NCBI GenBank assembly: GCA_030141605.1
Contig: JAQGDQ010000016.1
Coordinates: forward strand, 536,499 to 600,498
Reading direction: 5' to 3'
DNA from: Tubiluchus corallicola
Lineage: Eukaryota; Priapulida; Priapulimorpha; Priapulimorphida; Tubiluchidae
Length of the DNA: 64,000 bases
Every line of letters begins with the position of its first letter. Position 1 is the stretch's first letter. Shown piece by piece: positions 1-12,000 of this stretch. The position numbers were made by a program, and so were the translations under genes. The notes below the pieces were generated by a model. The model saw nothing but the letters and a program-made list of their open reading frames with translations, ran no database searches and was not told the origin of the DNA.

Positions 1-902
1 CCATAGGGGGTAATTCCTTTTCCTCTAAGAAAGCACAGATTAATGGTGCTACAACTTGCGGTGTATTTAAATGAAAATGATGGCTTCCTTTAACTTCTAC
101 AACATGAAACTTTCTACAGTTCTTTTTATAAATATCAAATACTTCTTTCTCTGCTTCCTTCAGCAGGTGCTTCCATGGTGTCTCTGTAGCATTGACTAGC
201 AGAATATCAGCTGTTATTCGATTTGCAAATGCTATCACATGGTCGGCAGTAAATGATAACGGTGTCATTACTTTTAATCGATGGTCCCGACGGAATATGA
301 CTTTGCCATCCAGAGTTTGAATTGTTCCTCGTTCAAGTAAGATTCTTGCTGAATTTTCATTGACTGAATGTGAGGATGCTTTAATGTACCTTTGCAAAGC
401 ATCTTCATAATCATGCTCAGTACTTCGAGGTGAAGCCGTCGTTTCAAGACTGACAAGCTCTTGTGATGCTTGCATCAAACGCTCAGGCGTTTTTTCCATA
501 GTAGTTATAATGGGCCTCCACTGATCAAGCATTATCAGTTTTTTAACAGAATCAGGAAAAGTTCCTGCAAACAACACAGCAACAGCAGCACCCATGCTGT
601 GTGCTAGAAGACTGAAGTTCTTCCATTGCAAATGCATCAGAGCTCGGTGTAAGTGCGTTACCCAATCGGAAAAATGGTAGTGCATTCCAGCTGGAATGTG
701 AGACGATAGTCCATGTCCTGGAAAATCGATGGCCACAAAGTGCACAGATTTTGGAAGTAAAGGAGCTAATCCATCAAAACTGTTTGCATTGTCTTGCCAT
801 CCGTGTACTCCAAGAATCTTGCAGTCTGAAGTTAGATCTCCCCACTCCTTTGCTGCAATGTGACCCCAAGGTACAGGTATTTTCAACTCAGTGTGCATGC
901 TT
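1..902 (-). CDS. SERHL: Serine hydrolase-like protein (SERHL-type alpha/beta hydrolase), partial
   Basis: One exon reads open from an ATG at 898 to the left window edge, about 299 residues. It begins MHTELKIPVPWGHIAAKEWG, the start typical of the SERHL/SERHL2 family. The alpha/beta hydrolase fold is visible: an HG motif near residue 32 (VHGW), a GHG turn near 61-63, and the nucleophile elbow AHSMGA with Ser about 101. The C-terminal catalytic His lies in GSHHFHL near 274. The protein should be nearly complete, because only a few residues normally follow this C-terminal helix. Bases 903-904 form a splice acceptor (minus strand tttttag|AAGC-ATG), so an upstream untranslated or short coding exon probably exists; it was not located. 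The family is a poorly characterised hydrolase, reported in peroxisomal or cytoplasmic locations; the substrate is unknown. Alternative: another epoxide-hydrolase-like family member, but the N-terminal PWGHIAAK block argues for SERHL. Confidence 0.88.
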
Positions 903-3602
903 CTAAAAATAAAATAAAAATTGCAATTGTATCTCATTTATACTTACACATTTATAAATAATGTAAATTCTTTGGACCAGTCTCATTCTGACATGCTCCA
1001 AAATGTTTTGTAAAATTCACATATAAGAAAGTAACCAGTGTAACTATTACAATTTTTTACCAAGCTTCAACATAACCTATACACAAATTAAAGCCAAAAA
1101 TGGTTTTTGTTATCATTAAACTCCTGAGACAGATAAACACTAGCACACTGCAGTCTAGACTAGCTGATTACAAACACACTGCACAGTGGTGCACAAGACG
1201 TCAAAAGACTGTACATCCAACTCTTCCAGCAGGCAGCAAGTGCTTTTTTGCCTTGTTACACGTGCCTTTTCCACTTGTTACATGCATTTCACGGACTCCT
1301 GGGAATCAAAAATATGAATGAATCAAAAAATAACAGCATATATAGTACTTTATTATTTCTAGTTTATCGCAAAATATTGTTAACTATCTTTTTGTTGGAA
1401 ATGATGTTCTGAAGATGAGCGAGATTCATTGACTGGAGGTTTGATTTGCCAGTTGCACAGAACCTGTCAACAGTGTAGTGACATCGAGAGCTTAATATGA
1501 TGAACTAGAACCAGCGTGCAAATTTTCGAAAGCTGCTGGTGCAGTTGTCAATATAAAACTTGTCATATTAGTAATGAAATTTCTGCAGAAACACTGTGGT
1601 ACCTGTTCAATATCTAACTCCTATTTTTTGTGTTAGTGAACCACATATGGAAAAATTAGACCAGCAATCCTATTTCTTGTGTTTTTAATATTGATATTTG
1701 GATTTGTTTCATTTTAATACTAGTATTTTACACATTTAAATTGTACATAATGATCATTAGTTTAATTTGCTTAACTTCATTGAAGTTTCTTTAAATTTAC
1801 AATTTCATTATAGCTTTAAGTTCAATGTGCTTTATTTTACCATTTTCAAAAATGCATACATGTTTATCTTTATTGATATCCACTCACTCATCTTCATCTT
1901 CATAATATTGAACACCGCTATATAGCATCCACGCTTCAATATTTGAACGTAACAGTCTAGGTGACAGGTGAATAAGTGTGCAATGCCTAGGTAGAGCAAA
2001 AAAGTGGTGTAGATCCCTGGTGGGGAGGCATGCATAATAAAACAGTAGCACAGTACACATTAGTGTTTGTCTAAAACCAATTTCAATACTCGCTATTCTG
2101 GTACTCGCAGAAATGTGCCTCCAGGGACTTAGACTGATTATTGTTGCCCAGTACAACACTTCTTGATAAAGCAGTCCACTCAATGATAGTACACTGGGCA
2201 TACTGTTTCAGTTGCTCAGTGCTTAACTTTGTAGTTTTTGGAACTGAACTACACTGGCATACAGACTAAATTGCATGCTTGTCTGTTCTTTCTACTGGGT
2301 GTCATGGTGGGATTTTAATTGCATTCAGACCGTGGACAGCACTGTAGAAAAAACTCAATCAAACTATCCTTCCTGCAAATGCTTGGGATGCTTAGTACAT
2401 ATTCCTCCTCTGCTTCACCTAGTTTGCATATTATGTTGTTTCTCAGTTGTCTGAATATAGCCTAGTCACTTTCCTTGTTCATCTACTCAGCTTTTATAAA
2501 TGATCTCAGCCCCATTCTCATGTGTCACAGTGCTCATCCATGTTAATATAAAAACTGTAAAGTTACTATGTATCAATCAGTTATAGCACATTATGTAAAC
2601 AAATCAAGTGTTAATTAAGTGTTATTAACTTAATCGTCTGATAGTGTGTAGACCTGGATATTTCTCTGGATGTCTTGAATTTAATGTGCATACTTTTGCA
2701 TACTGATTTTTAAGTAGTGTTGTCACAAAACTAAATCTTCTCCCTTTATTATTATTCTACTATTTTAAAATTAAGTGATTTTAACTTAAAAACTGAAATA
2801 TATTTATCTCTCTACTTTCTATCTGTTATAGGTCATTTCATGTAGACTACTAATGCATGCTATAGTACAAGTATTATTAGTATTACAATGTAAAAATGAG
2901 CAGCAGCTTTTAAAATAGACGTTACTAATGTTTTGTCGTAAAGTGATCACCTGAAAATTGAGATTTTTGCTACAGTCAAGGATAATAGGTCAATAAAGTG
3001 AAATATTAATATTGAAGTAGGTTCATAACTTCTTCAAACTTTTCAGACAGAGGGCTTGTGTCCATAACGCTCATCGCATTACGTCTTTGTAAGGCAACAG
3101 ATAAAGGCGTGATAATAATAATTTGCTCCCAACTTCAAATAGCAAAATAGCGAGAAAAATTTGCACAAATGCTAAAAGCAAACAAAACGCAACACGGTAC
3201 ACTTACGACAACATTAGGCATAGCAACACGAAGCTAAAATCATGCTAGAAATTGTTCGTGCCTAAGAAAACTTGAACCAAGTGAATAAAACCTTAGCAGC
3301 GACATGAATAATACCAACAAGTGATTGCCCAGTTACTTTTGCACAATCACATCAAAAGAAATAATAGCTAAACAAAGAAACTCGGCAAAACTCAGGCCAC
3401 AGGGTGATGTCAAACGCTCGCTAAGTGAAAGCTGCCATGAGTAGCACGAATTGCACAAAGCGGAAACTTTATTAAGGTTCTTTTAACTCTATGGTTCACT
3501 CATGGAACCATTAATCAGAATCTCAGGAAAGATAATACGGACTATGGAGTACGGACTAGGACAAAATAAAGAATGTAGTAAAATAACACCTTCTCAAGCT
3601 TA

Positions 3603-3722
3603 AAAGTACATAGCAAAAACCCATTATTCTCAACAAAAAATCAAAAGTGGCCAGTAAAAAACAAAAGTGCATAGCAAAAAAATGAAAAGTACACAGTGTC
3701 AAAACAAAAGTGCATAATGTTA
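3603..3722. repeat. Short A-rich minisatellite, about 21 bp unit
   Basis: Four to five imperfect units of the form aaaagtgcatagcaaaaaac follow one another, with one longer spacer near the start. The unit length varies by one or two bases. Confidence 0.55.
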
Positions 3723-3970
3723 ACTTATCAATGCAGAATAGTGCAGGCCCTTCTAACGTTAATAACCCAGCCGGAATTAAGTGTATAGCTTGATGAAGAC
3801 TCAAATTGTGCATCCAAGAAGCGAAGTACGTAAAATTTTGCTAATCAAAACATGTAGCTAATAATAATAAAATTTCAACAGAATTTTTATTTAGATTTTA
3901 GCATTTTTGCTATAGACCCGAGAAAGGCTTTACAAAAACTAAAGTTTTTCCACAAGAAGATTTTCAACAA

Positions 3971-4160
3971 CTGTGTCTGTAACAAAACAATAAGGCCTGC
4001 CGCGTAGAACAAAACAATAAAGTCTGCACAGCCCAGCAGCCTAAAACAAAGCAAAAAAGGCATGCACAGACCTGCCACCTAGAACAAAACAATAAAGTAT
4101 GCACAGTCCTGTTGCCTATAACAAGACAAAAAGGCCTGCACAGCACTATCACTTAGAACG
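3971..4160. repeat. Minisatellite, 37 bp unit, about 4.5 copies
   Basis: Units start at 3996, 4033, 4071, 4108 and 4145 (periods 37, 38, 37, 37), with a partial unit before 3996. Each unit reads approximately cctgccacctagaacaaaac followed by aataaagtctgcacagt. Copies differ by several substitutions, so the array is old. Confidence 0.85.
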
Positions 4161-4360
4161 AATGTGTGACTTACTAAACTTTCATATTTACACCACAAAA
4201 GTTTTCCAGGTATACATGATCCAGAAATTGTAACGTACTTTATTTTACTCAATAGGTAAAAGTTATACTTCTAGACACTAGGTGGTGGCACTAACTTATC
4301 GAACCAACTGTTGTCTTTTTACGATTACGTGATTAATTATTTGGAAGAAGTTACAATGTA

Positions 4361-4508
4361 CAACACAATTTAAATACCCTAGCTCTAACCTAACCCTAGC
4401 CCTAACTCCAACCCTAATCCCAAGCCTAATCCAAATCCTAATACTAACCCAAATTATAATCAGCTTCACGAACTAATTTCTTGTGTGTGAGGAAATGTAA
4501 ACTTTAGC
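4361..4508. repeat. Dispersed element with degenerate telomere-like core (copy 1)
   Basis: About 70 bp of degenerate CCCTAA-like hexamers (ccctagctctaacctaaccc and so on). The 5' flank is acacaatttaaataccc; the 3' flank is cttcacgaactaatttcttg, then tgtgtg and tgtaaactttagc. A second copy with the same flanks and a different set of degenerate hexamers lies at 19327-19443. The core is therefore part of a dispersed repeat rather than a random telomere scar. Confidence 0.8.
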
Positions 4509-4689
4509 CAATTATTTTTCCATCTTATAACGTCACATCTATTTTTGTGTCATAATAATGATTCTTGTATTTTAACTGCCACTTTCACTGCATATACATT
4601 ACTTTTAATTTTAGTTAGTGAAACAAGCTTATAATAATTTTAAGCATAGAATAGGAAAATGCTTACATAATACATTATTATTATTATTA

Positions 4690-5743
4690 CAGTCTAACCT
4701 CGTTATCTCGCCCCTCGTTATGCCGCCAAACTCGTCTCTCGCCATAGAAAGTACCAGGACGGATTTCCTGCTTTGATATTTACCTCGTTAGGTCGCCACC
4801 CTCGCTTCTCGCCCTCGCCACGTCATGCTAGGATGAGTGCTTATGTAAACTATATTCGTTATGTCGCCAAACAGACAAACTCAGAGGTGAATCGCTCAAT
4901 ACCGCGTGTCGATCAATATAACCGTGGTATGTAGACAATGCTGCTGTTCTCGATAGACAGACATAATTAATCTAGTGTGTGTCTCACCAGGATTAGATTA
5001 GGAGTGCTGTGGTTGGTTAATGCGCAGAGAAACTAAAGCATCACCGATATCCTTACTCTATAACACCAAAGCTGCGTTTAAGTTTGAGTTTCCACAAAGT
5101 GTGAGCAACTTTACATGATGTCTCTGAAGCGAAAACTGTTTTGTCTTAATCCTGAACAAAAAAAGGAAATTTGTATTTATCATACGAATAATTCTTCAAA
5201 GATACATCAGGAAATTGCTACTGTATTTAGTGTGTTTCGCAACCACCGTGAATTTCGCAACCTATTTGCGTCGCTGGGTATACCGGCTGAGCTGCTGACG
5301 ACACTGGCCGAGTACTTAACGGTGGACAATTCAAGGATTGTGTTTGATTAAACGTCGTGTTGACTGCTTGCGTGTATCATCAATGAAACAGTCGTCTCTT
5401 CTGAATTATTTCAGTCGTCAGTAACTCACATGTGAACATTTCTAAATCTTTTGCTAAGTTTATTGCATTTAAGTGTATACTCGAAAAAGGTTTTTTAAAT
5501 AAAAAAGTAACGTTCTAAGATTATTTTTATGACATTTTTTCATTTCTGATTTAATGATCATTGGTATCATAATGCGAAATATATTTTATATGTACATAGA
5601 GGAACACTATGTTAATCAACTATTATGTACAGTATGTATATACATATAGACTAACTTCGTTATATTCCCGTTATCTCGCCATACTCGCCTCTCGCCAAAA
5701 ATTTGCCCTAGACGGACAGTGGCGAGATAACGAGGTTAGACGG
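4690..5743 (+). mobile_element. Pogo/Tigger-like DNA transposon, internally deleted
   Basis: Terminal inverted repeats CAGTCTAACCTCGTTATCTC (left, 4690) and its counterpart ending in gcgagataacgaggttagacgg (right, ending 5743) are flanked by TA on both sides (4688-4689 and 5744-5745). Sub-terminal blocks with further ctcgcc motifs occur at both ends. At 1054 bp the copy is too short for an intact transposase. It contains only N- and C-terminal transposase pieces (separate entry). TA target sites, the TIR sequence and the helix-turn-helix remnant all fit the pogo group of Tc1/mariner elements. Confidence 0.88.
5115..5424 (+). pseudogene. Pogo-type transposase remnant
   Basis: The frame from 5115 starts MMSLKRKLFCLNPEQKKEIC and continues with HQEIATVF, which resembles the N-terminal CENP-B/pogo helix-turn-helix. 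After about 42 residues it jumps to sequence resembling the transposase C terminus (ending near DNSRIVF) and stops at 5349-5351. In the next frame the sequence continues to a terminal KQSSLLNYFSRQ before TAA at 5422-5424. QSSLLNYF fits the PCNA-binding PIP-box pattern (Q-x-x-L-x-x-Y-F), known at the C terminus of pogo transposase. The whole catalytic DDE core is missing, so this is an internal-deletion derivative with a later frameshift. Confidence 0.72.
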
Positions 5744-6093
5744 TATTAAAATTACAAGAGCAGTTATGTACAATATATTACAGAGTTATCTACTCGTTGT
5801 TTAACACAGATATATTAAAATCAAACAAGCCATACAGAATTACAGTGTAACCTTGAAATTAATAAACCCAATGGTTTGTAGTGGTAACAAAACTAACCAA
5901 CTAACAATTAATGTAATTGCTAATGAAGACTTATGAACCATGTTGAGATTTCAACCCCCACATTTTATCTGCGGGTTAACAAAATTGCCATTATTCTGTT
6001 ATGAAGTTTCAGTCTCATAACAGTAATTTATTCAAATCTGCAAGGAGACATAACTAGGCATATTATATTAAAAATAAAACTGCACTGTCTTGG
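5744..6093. other. Spacer / probable 3' UTR of TM2D3
   Basis: No open frame of interest. On the minus strand an AATAAA hexamer at 6027-6032 lies about 60 bp beyond the TM2D3 stop codon and is a reasonable polyadenylation signal. Confidence 0.45.
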
Positions 6094-9000
6094 TCACCAA
6101 ACATATAAAGAGCCATCTGCTGGTCCTATATAACCAGTGGCAATTAGTATAACATCTACAATTGTCCAAACACCCAGTCCTCCAAAACTGAACAACTTGC
6201 CAATGCCTTCTTTCCATAAGCCAAGATAAAACCTGTCAACACCGAAGCCACCCAATGTCACACTTAATGCAAAAGCAGTTGACCAGCGATAGCCTGCAGT
6301 CCAGTTGCAGTGCAGATTCTTGTAGAATTTTCTGTAGCCTGCAGAATAAAATAGTGACACCTTTTATTCTTGATGTTGCACTCTGATGAAAGTCACACTG
6401 GGGATCATATGCTAGAGTAAAGTTCACATTTACATGCACTTTCCATCTTCAAATTGAAAGGAAAGATGTTAAAAATATTAAGAGGAATAAAAAACTAATT
6501 TGAGCATGACACTGAATCAAGATTAAGTGAGGAGTGTTCACATAAGATGAAATGTTCAAGAATCTGCATCGGTTATATTAAGAATGTTTACTGTTAATGA
6601 CACATGTATCATATATAAATATGGATTGTGATCTGTTACACAGTAATTAGATGATGCTGTCTTATATTGTCGGGAGTAGAGAGCTAGTAGGATATTGTGA
6701 TTTTCTATAGACTTTGGCATACCACATTCCAGAAAGGACCCAAAGGCAGGCTTACTTAAAGAGATGTTTATGATGCGACTCATTACCAATGATATCTGTC
6801 TAAACTGAGTTGCTGAACCAGCTGAGATATCTCAAGAACAAATTCTTGAATTATGATAGAGGAGCGAGATGCTATACAGGAAAATTTATTATAAAGTAAC
6901 AGAAAGACACATTCCAAAAAATTCAAAATGTTTGCTGTAAATGAACAGATATAAATTAAACCATGTGTTATACACATTTAACATTATTTAGACTGTACTA
7001 TACGAAACTGTTAAAGTGCTAATGACAGTAAAGGAACGCAGTAATGAAATGTAAATAACAAGACACGGGAAGATAAGAAAACAGTATGCACAACAGTAGG
7101 GGTTAAAACCTTCACACTGTGATTTTAAACACAGCAACTATTAAAAGTTAAGACTTACCAAAACACAATATATTAGCATTCACAGAGCAATTCGCACGAT
7201 ACGTGGTGCGTGGCACAGAAACTACACGACAATTTGATGATGTGCTGCATTTGTGCTCCCATTCGTCTGCTTGATAGCAGAAACGACATTGAAATGTCTT
7301 GTTAAATTCGCGTTCACCCTTAAATTAAACAGATATATAACCAACTACAACCTAGTTCATTTGTCAAACCACAAACACTTTGTAACTTCATCGCCAACAT
7401 AATCAGACAATTCATTTGTTATCATCTCAAAGGAAAACTTAAAGATTCTCTTGAACTCAGGGAGAAAAATATTAGAAAGTTTCAGCAATGTGACATGCAT
7501 CTTGCATAATTAATAAATCACTGAAGACATAGTCATGATTCATTTCAAACTCCTTTCAGCTGCGGTCAACTATAAACAAACAAGTTTGAAATGCCATTTT
7601 ATTTATTTCTGATAAGTTGATATCTTAACAACAGAGACCTCTTGAATATCTGCTAAAAGACCAAACTTAGGATTACTATCAATATTTTGAACATAATTGA
7701 CTTTTTAATTAATGAATTGCTTCCAATTTGTTTACTGACTCTTTGGTATTGAAATTCTGTTTTGCCATATAGCTGTTTTGCAATTATGATAATGCCACAC
7801 AAGACGTTTTAGATTAAATTATAATTTATACATAATATTGCTGACATTAACATTGACAAATGACAAGGTATCGAATGAGTAAATAAGATACTAGAACTAA
7901 TGTACCATTCACTACAAATACCTACCTCACATTGGACCCCATCAAGAACGGCACACTTAGTGGTTGTTTCTTTGCCGTATGTACAGTCCGTATAATTACA
8001 TGTGATACATGCTGCATCAAGCTCACTGCATTTAAGATGGTTAGGACAATAGGCATCGTCTCTGGCAACTTTGTAGCGTGGAACTAAGTACGATGACAAA
8101 TTACATCAAAGCAAAATAGTTAACAAGAAAAAGGAGGTATGGCAATGTCATAACAATGACATTTATAACATGCTGTCAATTTTTAGAATTTGCAGAAAAA
8201 TCATCTTTGGACGCATAACATAATTTGCAGAATCAAAATTTCTTTATTGTGTGAAAGAAAAGCCACACTTTTTCATACGATATAATTCAACTAAAACTAT
8301 ATCTTACATAAACAAACTGGCCTTATAAAATTGACTCGATAATATCAACATGAACACAAAGATTTTCTTGAAAGATATTCCTTATAGAAATGTGACCTGT
8401 AATTGATTACTATTAGCAAAAATCAGTGGGAAGAGAATTAAGAGAACAAATTCAAAAACAAAAATCTGATATCAACTGTAATGATGTAATCTTTAAATAG
8501 CGGCCTTGAAGCACGTATGCGCATTTGAGAATAAAGAGTTTTGTCTTGTAACTCGCCATTACGTTTTGAATTTAGCTTTCTGTTTTATCTGTGTGTTCAT
8601 CCAATTTGTGACAAGTGGCGAGGAGTTTTTTTTTGACAAAATATCAGTTTTTTATCACTAATGGTGTTGTAGAGGCTGAGAAGCAGAAAAGCAGTGTTGC
8701 TTAGTTCACTGGGAGCTAAAGCGTACGGTACACTGAGAAAAGTTTTGGCGCCTACAAAACCCAGTGAGAAAACTTTTGTCGACATAACTAAGGCTCTGCA
8801 GAATCATTTTTCACATAAACCGTTGGTGCAGGTGCATATTTACTCTGCAGAGACTGATAAACAGTATCTTCTTATTGTGACTGACAGTTACTCCAAGTGG
8901 CTGGAATGCTTCCCTATGTCAAGCATGACTGCTGAGAGAACAATAGAGACTCTTCTAACATTGTTTGCAAGATATGGCTTGCCAGAAATGTTGGTGTCCG

Positions 9001-12000
9001 ACAATGGACCCCAGTTCACATCAGAACTTTTTGAAACATTTTTAGAAGCAAGAATGGCATCCGATACGATCTGGGGCCAGTTTATCATCCAGTATCAAAT
9101 GGTGCAGCAGAAAGTGCTGTTCAAACTGTAAAGCTTGCTTTAAAGAAGCAAGGACTTGACAAGTCTCAGTGCAATTTGAGAGTATAAGCATGCTAACTTC
9201 TTACTCATGTCTAGAAGTACACCACATCCAGTTACTGGAACAGCACCTTTTAAACTCTTTTTAAAGAGACAGCTGAGAACTCGGTTCTCATTGCTAAAAC
9301 CACATCTTGAGCAGAATGTTTTTGATAAGCAAAATAAGCAAAAACAATGGCATGATAAACATGGTGTTAAATAACGAATTTCCACTGAAGGAGAATCAGT
9401 TCACATTAAAAATTTGTGTGGCGTCCAGAAAAGTGGATTCTTGGCAAAATTGTGGAGGAAAAAGGACCTCTGACTCACCAAGTTAAAACTAATGATGGTG
9501 ATAGGCATATGGAGCATTTACGCAAAGACTTGAACAGCTATTTACATCATGACTCGTATGCAGATACTAACCAACCTACTCCAGTTATTCCACCAGCTCC
9601 TGTCACAGAGGTTCGGGAACAACCTACTATCGCAAATCCAATGAACACTGAAATGGACAGTGGCAGCAAACAATCTAGTACTTCACTCTTCGCATGTACG
9701 GAAACCACCCGAAAGACTAAATTTATGAACTGTGTGATTGAATTGTTCATTAATAATGTGTGACTTTTCATATGCATTCAAAACACTATGAAGTTGAAGT
9801 TGTGTTTTCTATGGTTTAGGCAGGCATATATTTTTATCAGTATATGATAGCAGTTGGTACATTAGCTATCGGTAAGCATTTTTGGTGTTGTGCATAATTG
9901 TGCATTTTCTTGTTGGTTAGTTGAATTCTAAAAAGAAAATTAGAGTTTAGTGTTATAGCAGATAGTTACATGTTGGCATACTTCCATGGGTATTTGGCTG
10001 TAATTATGTTAACAGGTTGGCAGAGTTTCATTTAATTATTTCTTTTGCGGTGAATTTAAACTGAATTCATAACAGGCATTTCTAACTGTATTTTTTGCGA
10101 TGCAGTTTTGTACTTCTTATGCAATTGTGAAAAATTTGAGTTGCAAATTTTTTATTAAGAGGGGAAACGTGTAATGACGTAATCTTTATATAGCGGTCTT
10201 GAAGCACGCATGCGCATTTGACAATAAAGAGTTGTCTTGTAACCTGCCATTACATTTTGAGTTTAGCTTTCTGTTTTATCTGTGTGTTCATCCAATTTGT
10301 GACATCAACATTTTGATATCTCAAGACAGCGAAATATTGCCACAAAATTTTTTGTTTTCATTTTAAATATTCTTTCCTGCCATTTCTTTTATTCCTTTTT
10401 ATCTTTTTTTATTGAAAAAGACAACTGAGTAATTTAGTGGACTGATTACAGCCTACGCTGCAAGCCCAGGTCTAAGCTCTACTATTGAGTGACATTTTAG
10501 TTTAGAATTTGTAATTAGTTTTGACAATGCAATGGCTCTATCCCACCACCACAAAAAATCCATAAAAAATTATAGGGATTTTGAAAATAAGAACTCAAAA
10601 TATAATTAATATAGTAAAATTAGACAAAATTAAACAAGATGTAGGAACTGCCATTAGGCCAAACTTCTGTTATTTGAAATTGCTAATAATTCAGTTCAAA
10701 CTAGCTTACAAATTTGTATTAACCATAGATCTGCAGCAATAAAAGACACCCTCCTTAAAAGAGATCAGAATTTCATATATGCTCATCATGTACACAGACT
10801 ATAACATAAGTAACTATTCCCTGAAAAGTCCCTCTATGTTCACAGCCTTCATTAGCATTTAATAAAAGCAGTTACATGCATATAGTTGTTTTCAGTACTA
10901 CCATACGTGCATGACTAATATAGCAAAGAAGTCTGCATCAAATAATTTTAAATTAAATGTTGCATTTTCTTAATTAATTACTTAATTTAGGAACATATTG
11001 AAAAAGTAAAGATATATATATAGAGCTATGCTTACTATAAAATGAATCGGCTACTGGCTCTCTATCACTGACTATGAACTCATCGTATTTGTATTGGTCC
11101 TTGTTATTGTCCACTGTAAAATATCAATGCAAAATACTATGACAAACAATAAAAATAGTCAAGAATTAAAAACAACATTAAATGAAGAACTTGAAATTGA
11201 CAAGAATTTTCCAGTCGTCATTTGTGATGCACTTTCAGTTTTTTAGAGCCTTTAGTGAGATTCTTGTTGCCACCCAAGGACCGTTGCTTTTTAAATGTTG
11301 TTTAACGAAACTCACACTATATACTTTGGTCAATACATGAAACGAACACAAGCAAAATTCTAGCTCCTTCTAGTTCTTGACTTATTATTTTTTAAAACAA
11401 AAATTGGTGTACGCCATTTCTTTTTACTTGCAATGCATGATATACGTATTTAGCATATTTGAGCTTCTATATCTTTAAAAATAAATGTTGTATGCAGCTT
11501 AAAATGTGCACTATGATAAACTGCACCTAATTTTCATGATAAAAAGTATCAGTATACTTCCATCTTATTTGGTTTTTGAGATACACCCCTTTGAAAACAA
11601 TTTGCAGATTACAATTTACAGATTTTCTAAAGCCACCAGCATAGAAGCAAAGAAGATAAATGGTTTTATATTATAGGTATATGTTAACCAGGTGACACTT
11701 AATCCACTGCTTCATTTCTAGTTGAGTAACTGCATAGGCGAGCAAACTGTGAGAGCCTAAAATGCTTCAAAAAATAAATAACGAAAACAGACTTTTAGTC
11801 TATGATGAGGTACTTCACTATGTGGGTAACTACTGAAGCCATTCAAACTTTCACAGTATAAAGGTCACTAATGCATTTACTAGTGGTCCATTTTTAAGCC
11901 TTAAGCTAAACTTCCTTTTATAGGCCTACAAAAAGTAGTAGTCAAAATGCTTATTGAGCGTAAACAATTGTTTTGACTGTAACAGTAATTGTCAGTACTA

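Larger units (their letters stand above)
903..4360. other. Intergenic spacer upstream of SERHL
   Basis: No convincing exon on either strand. The short open frames here have no family resemblance and no supporting splice context. From about 3120 to 4160 the plus strand becomes strikingly A-rich and T-poor and contains two minisatellite blocks, listed separately. The SERHL promoter and first exon must lie somewhere in the proximal part but show no clear signal. Confidence 0.5.
8477..10304 (+). mobile_element. Ty3/gypsy-like LTR retrotransposon, internally deleted
   Basis: Two LTRs of 137 and 135 bp (8477-8613 and 10170-10304) begin TGTAATGA, end TTTGTGACA and are about 90% alike by eye. They are bounded by the perfect 5 bp target duplication TCAAC (8472-8476 and 10305-10309). 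A purine tract (aagaggggaaac, 10157-10168) sits just before the right LTR. A tggcgaggag stretch just after the left LTR is a possible primer-binding site. The inside holds only gag-like and integrase remnants; protease, reverse transcriptase and RNase H are absent. The element sits in TM2D3 intron 2, opposite to the gene. Confidence 0.93.

Noticed and set aside
1884-2201. 105-codon minus-strand frame
   Set aside because: No ATG-linked context, no splice sites and no recognisable domain.
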